Assembly: GCA_023254175.1 (NCBI GenBank)
Contig: JALQYJ010000030.1
Location: forward strand, 1 to 64,000
DNA length: 64,000 nt
DNA from: Runella sp.
Lineage (GTDB): Bacteria > Bacteroidota > Bacteroidia > Cytophagales > Spirosomataceae
Direction: 5' to 3'
Shown here: one piece after another, positions 28,668-36,072 of the stretch
Position numbering within the stretch: position 1 is the stretch's first letter
Layout of the letters: each line of letters opens with the position of its first letter
Program-made: the position numbers and the translations under genes
Notes under the pieces: model-generated
What the model saw: the letters and a program-made list of their open reading frames with translations, nothing else
Told to the model about the DNA's origin: nothing
Databases searched by the model: none

Positions 28668-29750
28668 TCACTTACTTCCAAGGTTTTCCAGCAATCGCAG
28701 CCAATTTTTATAAAAAATGTTTTCAATGTCGCTTTCGGTGTAACCGCGTTGGCGCAAAAGGTCTTGGTATTTTTGAAGGTCAGCAATGGTATCTAAGTCA
28801 TAGGGCGCTTGTTCTCGACCAAACATTCCGTCCAAATCCGTTCCAAATGCTACATGGAGGCTATTACCCGTCAATTGACAAATGTGGTCCCAGTGGTCTA
28901 CGAGTTTATCCATCGTTACCCCAAACTCTTTGGGGTCTGATTGTCGTTGAACAAACCCTGATGCCATCATCCATGCATCCAACGCCCCGCCAATCACCGC
29001 ACCTCGCTCTACCAAACGCAAAATTTGTTCGTCAGAAAGTTGGCGTTGGTGAGGCACCAACGTGCGGCAATTGTGGTGACTCGCCCAAATCGTCCCTTTA
29101 TATATAGACAACGCCTCGTCAAACCCTTTGTCTGTAAGGTGGGTAGCGTCCAAAATCATCCCAAGCGCGTCCATTTCTCGTAACAAATCTTTACCTGCGG
29201 CAGTCAAACCGTCAGTGGTAGCCGTTCCTGACGCATACCGACCTGGCCCATACCAAGCAGGTCCGAGCGCGCGCAATCCATACCCATAGGCTTTTTCGAG
29301 GTAGGAAAGATTTACCAACGAATCGGCACCTTCCAAAGACAAAATAAAACCAACAGGCTTGGCTTCATCAGCGATAGAGGTATTTTTCCACAACTCAATG
29401 TGTTTTGTAAGACTTTCATAATCCGTAATTTGTACCATTTCACCCAAATCTACCATGGCTTGGTACCAAGCAAGTTGGGCTTGGGTCATGGCCCAAGCTT
29501 GTGCGGGAGAATACCAACCATCAAAAGCACTGCCGCGTTCGGTCACTCTAGCCAGTTGTGTTGCTACCACCAGGCCTATTTTACCTTTTCTTAATTCAGG
29601 CAACGAAACCGTTCCTTTTCCACGATCACGTTTATCGGTTAATTTTTTTTCAATTTCACGTTCACGAAGTTCTTGAACCGAACACGTATAATCGCGGTTC
29701 CATTCCACGGCATTCATGGCCATGTCGAGGTGTGCATCAATGATTAACAT
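28668..29750 (-). CDS. M19-family membrane dipeptidase
   Basis: A 360-residue cytosolic-type peptidase of the renal dipeptidase (M19) family. Zinc-site motifs: IIDAHLDMAMN (His-x-Asp), SLEGADSL (bridging Glu), LDATHLTDKGFDEAL (His), WASHHNCRTL (His) and AFGTDLDGMFG (Asp). No signal peptide is seen. M19 enzymes hydrolyse dipeptides, including those with D-residues, so a role in peptide or cell-wall turnover is possible. It is divergent from the cytochrome c gene 29942 and sits alone upstream of the SusCD control region. Confidence 0.9.
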   Translation of the reverse strand: MLIIDAHLDMAMNAVEWNRDYTCSVQELREREIEKKLTDKRDRGKGTVSLPELRKGKIGLVVATQLARVTERGSAFDGWYSPAQAWAMTQAQLAWYQAMVDLGEMVQITDYESLTKHIELWKNTSIADEAKPVGFILSLEGADSLVNLSYLEKAYGYGLRALGPAWYGPGRYASGTATTDGLTAAGKDLLREMDALGMILDATHLTDKGFDEALSIYKGTIWASHHNCRTLVPHQRQLSDEQILRLVERGAVIGGALDAWMMASGFVQRQSDPKEFGVTMDKLVDHWDHICQLTGNSLHVAFGTDLDGMFGREQAPYDLDTIADLQKYQDLLRQRGYTESDIENIFYKNWLRLLENLGSK

Positions 29751-29871
29751 TCTACGAAGAAATGTAGGTTTAAAATGTGATTGAATAGAAACATATTCGA
29801 GCTAAAACTACTCAAAATCCCCAGAAACACATTTCTAGTCCTACATATTTCCTGAATTTTAGCGTAGATTC

Positions 29872-29901
29872 TTGGAAATTTTCACTTTTTGTTTAAGTTT
29901 G
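29872..29901 (+). promoter_or_regulatory. Consensus Bacteroidota promoter of the cytochrome c gene
   Basis: TTG (29872-29874), then exactly 19 nt, then TAAGTTTG (29894-29901), a full match to the -33/-7 consensus TTG-N19-TAnnTTTG. The predicted transcript begins near 29907, about 35 nt before ATG 29942. Confidence 0.65.
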
Positions 29902-29941
29902 CCATTGTAATCAAAGTTCCTCATTAAACCTCTTCCTTCCC

Positions 29942-30448
29942 ATGAAAAAATGGATTTTATCCCTTTTTGGATTGACTGCCATTGCGTCTTTATTAGCTTT
30001 AACACCGTCACGTACTACCACTGCACTCTCTGCTGACCCTCGCGAAGACAGCCTAGCTGCTGACCGCGCCAAACACGTCAAAGCCATCAAGGAGGCCATT
30101 GTGGGTAAAGAAAAACTACCCGCTGAGCAAGTATTCAAAAACATCAAAATTTTTAAAGGCCAACCCGCAGAAGCCGTTTTAGGCATCATGGAAAACCGTT
30201 GGAGCAAAACGCTAGGGGTAAGTTGCAGCCACTGCCATAACCTAAACGACTGGGCTTCAGACGAAAAAAATGACCATAAAATTGCAAGCGACATGGTCGC
30301 AATGGTAGGAAAAATCAACGATGAAGTTATTGCAGCTTTGCCTTCATACGCAACCAAAGACCGTAAACCACGTATTGGTTGCTCAACTTGCCACCGTGGC
30401 GAAGCCCACCCTGGCCGCCCTAACGGCACTCGTCCAGCAGGTAGGTAG
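29942..30448 (+). CDS. Exported di-haem cytochrome c, reaction-centre cytochrome c-like
   Basis: A 168-residue periplasmic protein with a signal peptide (WILSLFGLTAIASLLAL) and two haem-attachment motifs: CSHCH (about residues 95-99) and CSTCH (about 147-151). Spacing and the segment LGVSCSHCHN...WASDEKNDHKIASDMV resemble the domain of the photosynthetic reaction-centre cytochrome c subunit family, which is widespread in non-phototrophic Bacteroidota. The organism shows no sign of phototrophy, so the protein is more likely an electron carrier for periplasmic oxidations. Own promoter and own terminator, so it is monocistronic. Confidence 0.85.
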   Translation: MKKWILSLFGLTAIASLLALTPSRTTTALSADPREDSLAADRAKHVKAIKEAIVGKEKLPAEQVFKNIKIFKGQPAEAVLGIMENRWSKTLGVSCSHCHNLNDWASDEKNDHKIASDMVAMVGKINDEVIAALPSYATKDRKPRIGCSTCHRGEAHPGRPNGTRPAGR

Positions 30449-30474
30449 TCCTAGAAACTAGATATCCTTAATGC

Positions 30475-30517
30475 AAAAGGGAGTCGAGATAGATTACTTA
30501 TCTCGGCTCCCTTTTTT
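30475..30517 (+). terminator. Rho-independent terminator of the cytochrome c gene
   Basis: A 17-bp stem AAAAGGGAGTCGAGATA / TATCTCGGCTCCCTTTT with one G-T pair and a 7-nt loop, followed by TT. Found about 25 nt after the stop. Confidence 0.85.
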
Positions 30518-30545
30518 AGTGCTTATGTCAAAATTTTGACTCCCC

Positions 30546-30577
30546 AGCCTCCCGAAAATTTAAAACTTCGGGAGGTT
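30546..30577 (-). terminator. Possible terminator hairpin of the TIM-barrel gene
   Basis: Stem CCTCCCGAA / TTCGGGAGG (9 bp, extendable) immediately past the stop of the minus-strand isomerase-like gene. There is no clear T-tract, so termination strength is uncertain. Confidence 0.45.
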
Positions 30578-30584
30578 GATTTAT

Positions 30585-31637
30585 TTACAAACCTAATACT
30601 TTACGGTTAAAGGCTTCGTCGGCACCCGTTCCTGCAAAATCATCAAATGCTTTTTCAGTCACTTGGATGATGTGATCTGCAATAAACGGTGCTCCTTCGG
30701 CAGCTCCTTGAATCGGTGATTTGATGCAGCACTCCCACTCTAACACTGCCCAACCATCGTAGTTGTACTGCGAAAGTTTTGAGAAAATTCCGCTGAAATC
30801 TACCTGACCGTCGCCCAACGAACGGAAACGACCTGCGCGATCAGCCCAACCTTGGAAACCACTATACACCCCTTGCTTGCCCGATGGGTTAAACTCGGCG
30901 TCTTTGACGTGGTAAGCGAAAATGCGCTCGTGATAAAAATCAATAAACTGAAGATAATCAAGCTGTTGCAGTACAAAGTGGCTTGGGTCGTAGTTAATAC
31001 CTGCCCGAGGGTGATTGCCAACAGCTTCCAAGAACATCTCGAACGTAACGCCATCGTGAAGGTCTTCTCCTGGGTGAAGTTCGTAACCTACGTTTACGCC
31101 TGCTTCGTCAAATGCATCCAAGATGGGCTTCCAACGTTTTCCTAATTCTTTAAAACCTGTTTCTACCAAACCTGCTGGACGCTGCGGCCATGGATACAAG
31201 AAAGGCCACAACAATGCACCCGAAAACGTCACATGCGAGGTCAGTCCGAGGTTTTGAGAAGCTTTTGCCGCCCATTTTAATTGTTGAATCGCCCACTCCG
31301 TACGAGCCGCAGGGTTATTACGTACTTCTGGTGACGCAAAACCGTCGAACATAGGATCATAGGCAGGGTGAACCGCTACCAATTGACCTTGTAAGTGCGA
31401 AGACAATTCGGTGATTTCCACGCCGATGTCGGCCAATTTTCCTTTGTACTCATCGCAGTACGTTTTTGACTCAGCAGCGGTTTTGAGGTCGATACAACGC
31501 GAATCCCAAGTCGGAATTTGAATTCCTTTGTAACCCAAATCGGCCATGTACTTTGCTATGGTATCCAACGAGTTGAACGGGGCTTCGTCGCCCATAAATT
31601 GCGCCAAAAATATGGCAGGTCCTTTGATGGTTTTCAT
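30585..31637 (-). CDS. Sugar phosphate isomerase/epimerase-like TIM-barrel protein
   Basis: A 350-residue protein of the xylose-isomerase-like TIM-barrel (AP endonuclease 2) superfamily. Characteristic metal-site strings: GVNVGYELHPGED (Glu), AGINYDPSHFVLQQ (Asp/His), FAYHVKDAEFNP (His/Asp) and WAVLEWECCIK (Glu). No signal peptide, so cytosolic. Members isomerise or epimerise sugars or inositols, and some act on 3-keto sugars beside Gfo/Idh/MocA oxidoreductases. Exactly that kind of gene lies upstream (31737-32882) on the same strand, about 100 nt away across a palindromic repeat. The true substrate is not known. Confidence 0.85.
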   Translation of the reverse strand: MKTIKGPAIFLAQFMGDEAPFNSLDTIAKYMADLGYKGIQIPTWDSRCIDLKTAAESKTYCDEYKGKLADIGVEITELSSHLQGQLVAVHPAYDPMFDGFASPEVRNNPAARTEWAIQQLKWAAKASQNLGLTSHVTFSGALLWPFLYPWPQRPAGLVETGFKELGKRWKPILDAFDEAGVNVGYELHPGEDLHDGVTFEMFLEAVGNHPRAGINYDPSHFVLQQLDYLQFIDFYHERIFAYHVKDAEFNPSGKQGVYSGFQGWADRAGRFRSLGDGQVDFSGIFSKLSQYNYDGWAVLEWECCIKSPIQGAAEGAPFIADHIIQVTEKAFDDFAGTGADEAFNRKVLGL

Positions 31638-31748
31638 AATTTAAAGCCCCCCAACCCCCGATGGGGGAGTGTTTGTAAATTGTGTTTTCGTCGGGGACGA
31701 AAAAGATTATTTATTCCCCCATTGGGGATTAGGGGGCTATTTAAATTT
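31638..31748. repeat. Composite palindromic element between two sugar-metabolism genes
   Basis: Outer arms: AAAGCCCCCCAACCCCC with GATGGGGGAG (left) and TTATTCCCCCATTGGGG with ATTAGGGGGCTATTTAAAT (right), in opposite orientation. A central hairpin TTTTCGTC-GGG-GACGAAAA lies between. It fills the gap between the two CDSs; the oxidoreductase stop codon TAG falls within the right arm. The arms belong to the same family as the repeat at 22418. The role may be transcript stabilisation or attenuation between the genes. Confidence 0.65.
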
Positions 31749-32882
31749 CACCCACTTACTATTACTCTTACCAGAAGCAATGACAGTTTCCACAAACTGC
31801 ATTCCGCGGATACCATCCTCGATGGTAGGGAAGTCCAAATCAAATTCATTAGGCTCTTCGCCATTCATACGCTTGCGTACCGTACGAGCAAAATTACGGT
31901 AAATGTTGGCAAACGCTTCCAAGTACCCCTCGGGGTGTCCAAATGGAATGCGCGAATGGGCATTGGCTGAATCTGACAATTTACCAACTGATGGCTGATA
32001 AATTTGGTAGCCTTCCGTGCTTTTGTGATGCAAGTATTGCGGAGTTTCTTGATGCCAATGCAAACTACCAAACTCCCCATAAATACGAATATTAAGGCCG
32101 TTCCAATCGCCATTACAGATTTGGCTACAATGTAAAATCCCACGTGCACCATTATCAAAATGCAACAAAACGTTGGCATCGTCGTCCAATACGCGTCCTT
32201 CCACCACACGACTCACGTCGGCACATAATTCCGTAATTTTTAAACCAGTGATATATTCGGCAAGGTTTTCGGCATGAGTTCCAATGTCGCCAACTGCACC
32301 CGCAATTCCTGAGCGTTTAGGATCTGTACGCCATTCTGCTTGTTTTGAACCATCCTTTTCAGCTGCAAACGACAACCACCCTTGTGGGTATTCGACAACT
32401 ACTTTACGGATAGTTCCAATTTTACCTTCTTTGATAAGTTGGCGGGCTTCTTTTACCATTGGGTATCCTGTATAATTGTGTGTCAGGGCAAAAGTCAGGC
32501 CTGTTTTATCTACTAGTTCTTTTAGCTTTTTTGCCTCACTCAACGAAAAGGTCACTGGCTTATCACAAATCACGTGGAAGCCATTTTCAAGGGCCATTTT
32601 AGCGGGCGCAAAGTGCATATGGTTAGGTGTTACAATCGAAACCACATCTATACGGTCTTTACGACGTTTTTCTTTTTGAATCATTTCCTTGAAATCACCG
32701 TAACAACGCGATGGGTCAAGCATGAGGTCTTCGCCCGAAGCTTTCGATTTTTCAGGAGTTGAGCTGAACGCACCACACACTAAATCAATTTCTCCGTCGA
32801 TTGCCGCTGCAATTCGGTGAACTCCTCCAATGAAAGCCCCACGGCCTCCACCTACCATACCCATTCTAATTTTTCGAGCCAT
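31737..32882 (-). CDS. Gfo/Idh/MocA family oxidoreductase
   Basis: A 381-residue NAD(P)-dependent sugar dehydrogenase-like protein. The Rossmann motif GMVGGGRGAFIGGVH is at the N-terminus; IVTPNHMHFAPAKMALENGFHVICDKPV contains the conserved EKP-like (here CDKP) lysine; GAVGDIGTHAENLAEYITG carries the conserved D-x-x-x-H pair. Lacks a signal peptide, so cytosolic. Members oxidise hydroxyls of sugars or inositols. The gene precedes an isomerase-like TIM-barrel gene, so the two probably work in one pathway. Divergent from the MFS permease 33091. Confidence 0.9.
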   Translation of the reverse strand: MARKIRMGMVGGGRGAFIGGVHRIAAAIDGEIDLVCGAFSSTPEKSKASGEDLMLDPSRCYGDFKEMIQKEKRRKDRIDVVSIVTPNHMHFAPAKMALENGFHVICDKPVTFSLSEAKKLKELVDKTGLTFALTHNYTGYPMVKEARQLIKEGKIGTIRKVVVEYPQGWLSFAAEKDGSKQAEWRTDPKRSGIAGAVGDIGTHAENLAEYITGLKITELCADVSRVVEGRVLDDDANVLLHFDNGARGILHCSQICNGDWNGLNIRIYGEFGSLHWHQETPQYLHHKSTEGYQIYQPSVGKLSDSANAHSRIPFGHPEGYLEAFANIYRNFARTVRKRMNGEEPNEFDLDFPTIEDGIRGMQFVETVIASGKSNSKWVKFK

Positions 32883-33090
32883 ATGATTTAAAATTTTTGA
32901 TTTGGTACTTTAGTTACGAGGTTAGTTTAATTTACCTGTCCAATTTTGGGGATAATCCGAACAGGTACTTTTTATAGCGAAAGTAAAAAAAAGGCTTTTT
33001 CTCACGAATTTTGGGTAAAAAAAAAAAGAAAACTACTTTGGTCAACAGAAAGTACCATGTTTAATACCCTTTAACCAAACCTTTCATACA

Positions 33091-34296
33091 ATGATTAACA
33101 AAGACAGATTATTTTACGGTAGCTGTTTTGCGCTGATTACCACTGCGTTCTCGTTCAGTATTCGTGCGGGTATCCTTGACCAATTAGCTAAACAGTACGG
33201 CTTCACAGGCGAGCAACTGGGAACTATCAACTCCATGTGGTTCTTAGGTTTTCCCATCTCCATGATTGTTGGAGGTTTAATTTACAACTCGGTGGGTGGT
33301 AAAAAAATTATGCAGTTTGCATTTTTGGCACACACTATCGGTATTTTATTGACCATTTTTTCGGGGGGGAACTACATGACCTTGTTGATTTCGACCCTAC
33401 TTATTGGGTTGGGCAATGGCTGTACTGAAGCCGCTTGTAACCCTATGATTGCCGATGCTTACGATGGCAATAAAATGAATGCTATGTTGAACAAATTCCA
33501 CATGTGGTTCCCAGGTGGAATTGTAATTGGTTCGTTGATTTCTAAATTTATGACCGAAGCCAACACAGGTTGGGAAGCACAAATTTGGATTATCCTCGTT
33601 CCTACCATCATTTACGCGTACCTTTTCTGGGGACAAGAGTTTCCAAAACCAAAAACAGAAGCTGCTGCTTCGGTCAGCGAAAACATCAAAGCGATGCTTT
33701 CACCACTCTTCCTTTTCATGTTTGCTTGCATGGCTTTAACAGCCATTTCAGAATTTGGCCCTCAACAGTGGGTAGGATTAATTTTGAGCAAGTCAGGAGC
33801 TGACCCAATGTTACTTCTGGCAATTACGACAGGTACAATGGCCGTAGCACGTTTCTTTGCAGGACCAGTAATTCACAAAATCGACCAAACTGGAGTTCTT
33901 CTTGGTTCGGCAATTTTAGCCACAATTGGCTTGTTCTTGTTAAGCAAAGTAACGGGTGGAACTGCCTATGCAGCAGCATTTGTGTATGCTTGCGGTATTG
34001 CGTATTTCTGGCCTAATATGGTTGGATTTGTCGCCGAAAAAATCCCCGCAAGTGGTGCTCTTGGTATGTCAGTAATTGGAGGAGTAGGTATGTTCTCAAG
34101 CTCTATCTTCCAACCAATCATTGGTAACTGGATTGATAGCGCAAAAACAGAAGCGGCTGCTCAAGGTTTCCAAGGTGACGCCCTCGAATTGGCTGCTGGT
34201 CAAGCGACATTGAGCACAATGGTAACTTTCCCTGCTATTCTTATTGTGGCTTTCATCGGCTTGTACTTTTGGGTTAAAAACCTTAAAAAAGCATAA
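33091..34296 (+). CDS. MFS transporter, probable sugar permease
   Basis: A 401-residue inner-membrane protein with about 12 hydrophobic helices. MFS signs include the loop GGLIYNSVGGKK after helix 2 and a duplicated six-helix layout, with GNGCTEAACNPMIADAY in helix 4-5. It resembles the sugar:H+ symporters (FucP/nucleoside-type) often found next to Gfo/Idh/MocA genes in Bacteroidota. The gene is divergent from that oxidoreductase and ends before a strong terminator. Its ligand cannot be read from sequence; a mono- or disaccharide is the best guess. Confidence 0.85.
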   Translation: MINKDRLFYGSCFALITTAFSFSIRAGILDQLAKQYGFTGEQLGTINSMWFLGFPISMIVGGLIYNSVGGKKIMQFAFLAHTIGILLTIFSGGNYMTLLISTLLIGLGNGCTEAACNPMIADAYDGNKMNAMLNKFHMWFPGGIVIGSLISKFMTEANTGWEAQIWIILVPTIIYAYLFWGQEFPKPKTEAAASVSENIKAMLSPLFLFMFACMALTAISEFGPQQWVGLILSKSGADPMLLLAITTGTMAVARFFAGPVIHKIDQTGVLLGSAILATIGLFLLSKVTGGTAYAAAFVYACGIAYFWPNMVGFVAEKIPASGALGMSVIGGVGMFSSSIFQPIIGNWIDSAKTEAAAQGFQGDALELAAGQATLSTMVTFPAILIVAFIGLYFWVKNLKKA

Positions 34297-34338
34297 AAAC
34301 TTGCACATCGGTTAACTATTTTTGTTTGCCGACCTATA

Positions 34339-34377
34339 TTAAAAAGCCTCACCGAACGATTCGGCGAGGCTTTTTAA
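34339..34377. terminator. Bidirectional intrinsic terminator after the MFS gene
   Basis: AAAAAGCCTC / GAGGCTTTTT stem with an inner CCG/CGG pairing and a 7-nt loop. It sits between convergent genes (MFS, TPR lipoprotein) and has A and T tracts on both sides. Confidence 0.8.
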
Positions 34378-34400
34378 TGCCCTTTGTGAGGTTTTTTCTG

Positions 34401-35111
34401 TCATTTACAATTTTGTACTAATGCTTCTTTCGCAGCAGGGTATCCGAGTTTATCAGCTTGTTGGAGATTAAGACACCCCGCTTCTTTTTGTTTTTCGAGC
34501 AACAACGCCACCCCTAACGCATGAAACGCTTTACTGAATTTCGCATCGTTTTTTACTGCACTTTCAAAATTGGTAATAGCCCCTTTGAAATCGCCTTGCT
34601 GAAAAATAACGTTTCCTCTGTTGTAGAAAGCCAACGCATTTTTTGCGTCAAGACGTATTGCTTTATCAAAGTCAACCATTGCTGCGTTTGTTTGACCCAT
34701 TGCTGCAAGTAATTGCCCGCGGTTCACGTACAACTCGGCGTTTTTATCTTCCAGCCGAATCGCCTCGGCATAATCTTTCAAGGCTCCTTCGGTGTCGTTT
34801 TGTGCTACTTTTAGCATCGCACGGTTGTAATAAGGACGGTAATAATCAGGCTTTGCCTTAATAGCTTGTTCATAATCCAAGAGGGCGTTTTGAAACTGTT
34901 TCAGCTCATAATAGATGACCCCTCGTGCATTGAGGGCTTCAAAATTACTATTATCCCGGTCGATTGCTTTATTTAAAAACGGTAACGCTTCGCTGAATTT
35001 TCCTTCTTTCATTAACTCTTTACCCTTGTTAAGCATATCTGTTGAAGAAAAACTACAGGCTTGAGCAAGACCTACAACTACCCCTAGTGTTATGATGATA
35101 AGGTATTTCAT
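34401..35111 (-). CDS. TPR-repeat lipoprotein
   Basis: About 236 residues, with lipoprotein signal MKYLIIITLGVVVGLAQAC. The rest is a run of TPR repeats (e.g. GKFSEALPFLNKAIDRDNSN, FQNALLDYEQAIKAKPDY, AMVDFDKAIRLDAKN). The track start at 35177 adds a long unlikely N-terminus; ATG 35111 gives the lipobox. TPR lipoproteins mediate protein-protein contacts in the periplasm or outer membrane. No function is clear. It is monocistronic and shares a terminator with the MFS gene. Confidence 0.8.
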   Translation of the reverse strand: MKYLIIITLGVVVGLAQACSFSSTDMLNKGKELMKEGKFSEALPFLNKAIDRDNSNFEALNARGVIYYELKQFQNALLDYEQAIKAKPDYYRPYYNRAMLKVAQNDTEGALKDYAEAIRLEDKNAELYVNRGQLLAAMGQTNAAMVDFDKAIRLDAKNALAFYNRGNVIFQQGDFKGAITNFESAVKNDAKFSKAFHALGVALLLEKQKEAGCLNLQQADKLGYPAAKEALVQNCK

Positions 35112-35198
35112 TGATTTTTGGTTGATTTTACACCGCCAAAGATACAGGTGAAATGCCTCGATACCAATTATAAACAATTATGCAAAATTAATTTATGG

Positions 35199-35267
35199 TT
35201 CACGCAGAGTCGCAAAGGCACCGAATCAACCTTGTACACTCTTTACATCACTGCGACTTTGCGTGAA
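35199..35267. repeat. Inverted intergenic repeat (TTCACGCAnAGTCGCA family)
   Basis: Left arm TTCACGCAGAGTCGCA and right arm TGCGACTTTGCGTGAA pair at 15 of 16 positions over a 37-nt spacer. It lies in the gap between the TPR lipoprotein and aquaporin genes. The core GCAAAGTCGCA-type sequence is known to me as a recurring intergenic motif in Cytophagales genomes, recalled and not checked. Confidence 0.6.
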
Positions 35268-35301
35268 TGAATTTACTTATTTAAGAAGTAAATATGCTTT
35301 A

Positions 35302-36000
35302 TTACAGCAATAAAAGTCCCGCAATCACCGCCCCAACAATCGGACCTGCTACCGGAATCCATGCGTATTGCCAATCAGAATCACCTTTTCCAACAATTGG
35401 GAGAAGAGCATGAGCAATGCGAGGGCCTAAGTCGCGGGCAGGATTAATGGCGTAGCCTGTAGTTCCACCCAACGAAAGTCCAATCGCCCATACTAAAATA
35501 CCTACTGCAAAAGGTCCCAAACCAGTGGTGACAGCACCAATGCCTTTGATACCAACCAATAATATTATTGTCCCTACTACTTCACTGAAGAAATTGGAAC
35601 CAGAAGCTCTAATTGCAGGGTCGGTACAAAAGGTAGCCCGTTTTGCCCCTTTGTCCTCTGTACGCGCATAGTGAGGCATGTGAAATAACCAAACCAGGGT
35701 TCCACCTAAAAATGCCCCCAGCATTTGTGCCGAAATATAGGGCACTATTTTGCTAAAATCATTTTTTGCAAAGGCCATCCCAATCGTAACAGCGGGGTTC
35801 AAATGGGCATCGTATCCCCCAAAAGCTTGTGAGACAAACACCCCCATCGTCACGGCAAAAGCCCAACCCGCAGTAATGACAATCCAGCCACCATTGTGGC
35901 CTTTAGTATCTTTTAAAACAACGTTGGCAACTACGCCATTGCCAAGCAAAATGAGCACTATTGTGCCTAGTAATTCACCTAAAAAAGGAGAGGGAGTCAT
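35302..36000 (-). CDS. Aquaglyceroporin (MIP family)
   Basis: About 232 residues with six hydrophobic helices and both NPA-type motifs: HLNPAVTIG (first) and INPARDLGPR (second). The D after the second NPAR is diagnostic of glycerol facilitators as opposed to strict water channels. It likely carries glycerol or other small polyols across the cytoplasmic membrane. The track start lies at a TTG; ATG 36000 (MTPSPFLGEL) is preferred. It stands alone; no glycerol kinase is adjacent. Confidence 0.9.
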   Translation of the reverse strand: MTPSPFLGELLGTIVLILLGNGVVANVVLKDTKGHNGGWIVITAGWAFAVTMGVFVSQAFGGYDAHLNPAVTIGMAFAKNDFSKIVPYISAQMLGAFLGGTLVWLFHMPHYARTEDKGAKRATFCTDPAIRASGSNFFSEVVGTIILLVGIKGIGAVTTGLGPFAVGILVWAIGLSLGGTTGYAINPARDLGPRIAHALLPIVGKGDSDWQYAWIPVAGPIVGAVIAGLLLL

Positions 36001-36072
36001 TAGAAACAAATAAGGTTAGAAGGTTAAAGGATATACTAAGATTAGTTTTTCGCAAATAAATACAAATTTGTC

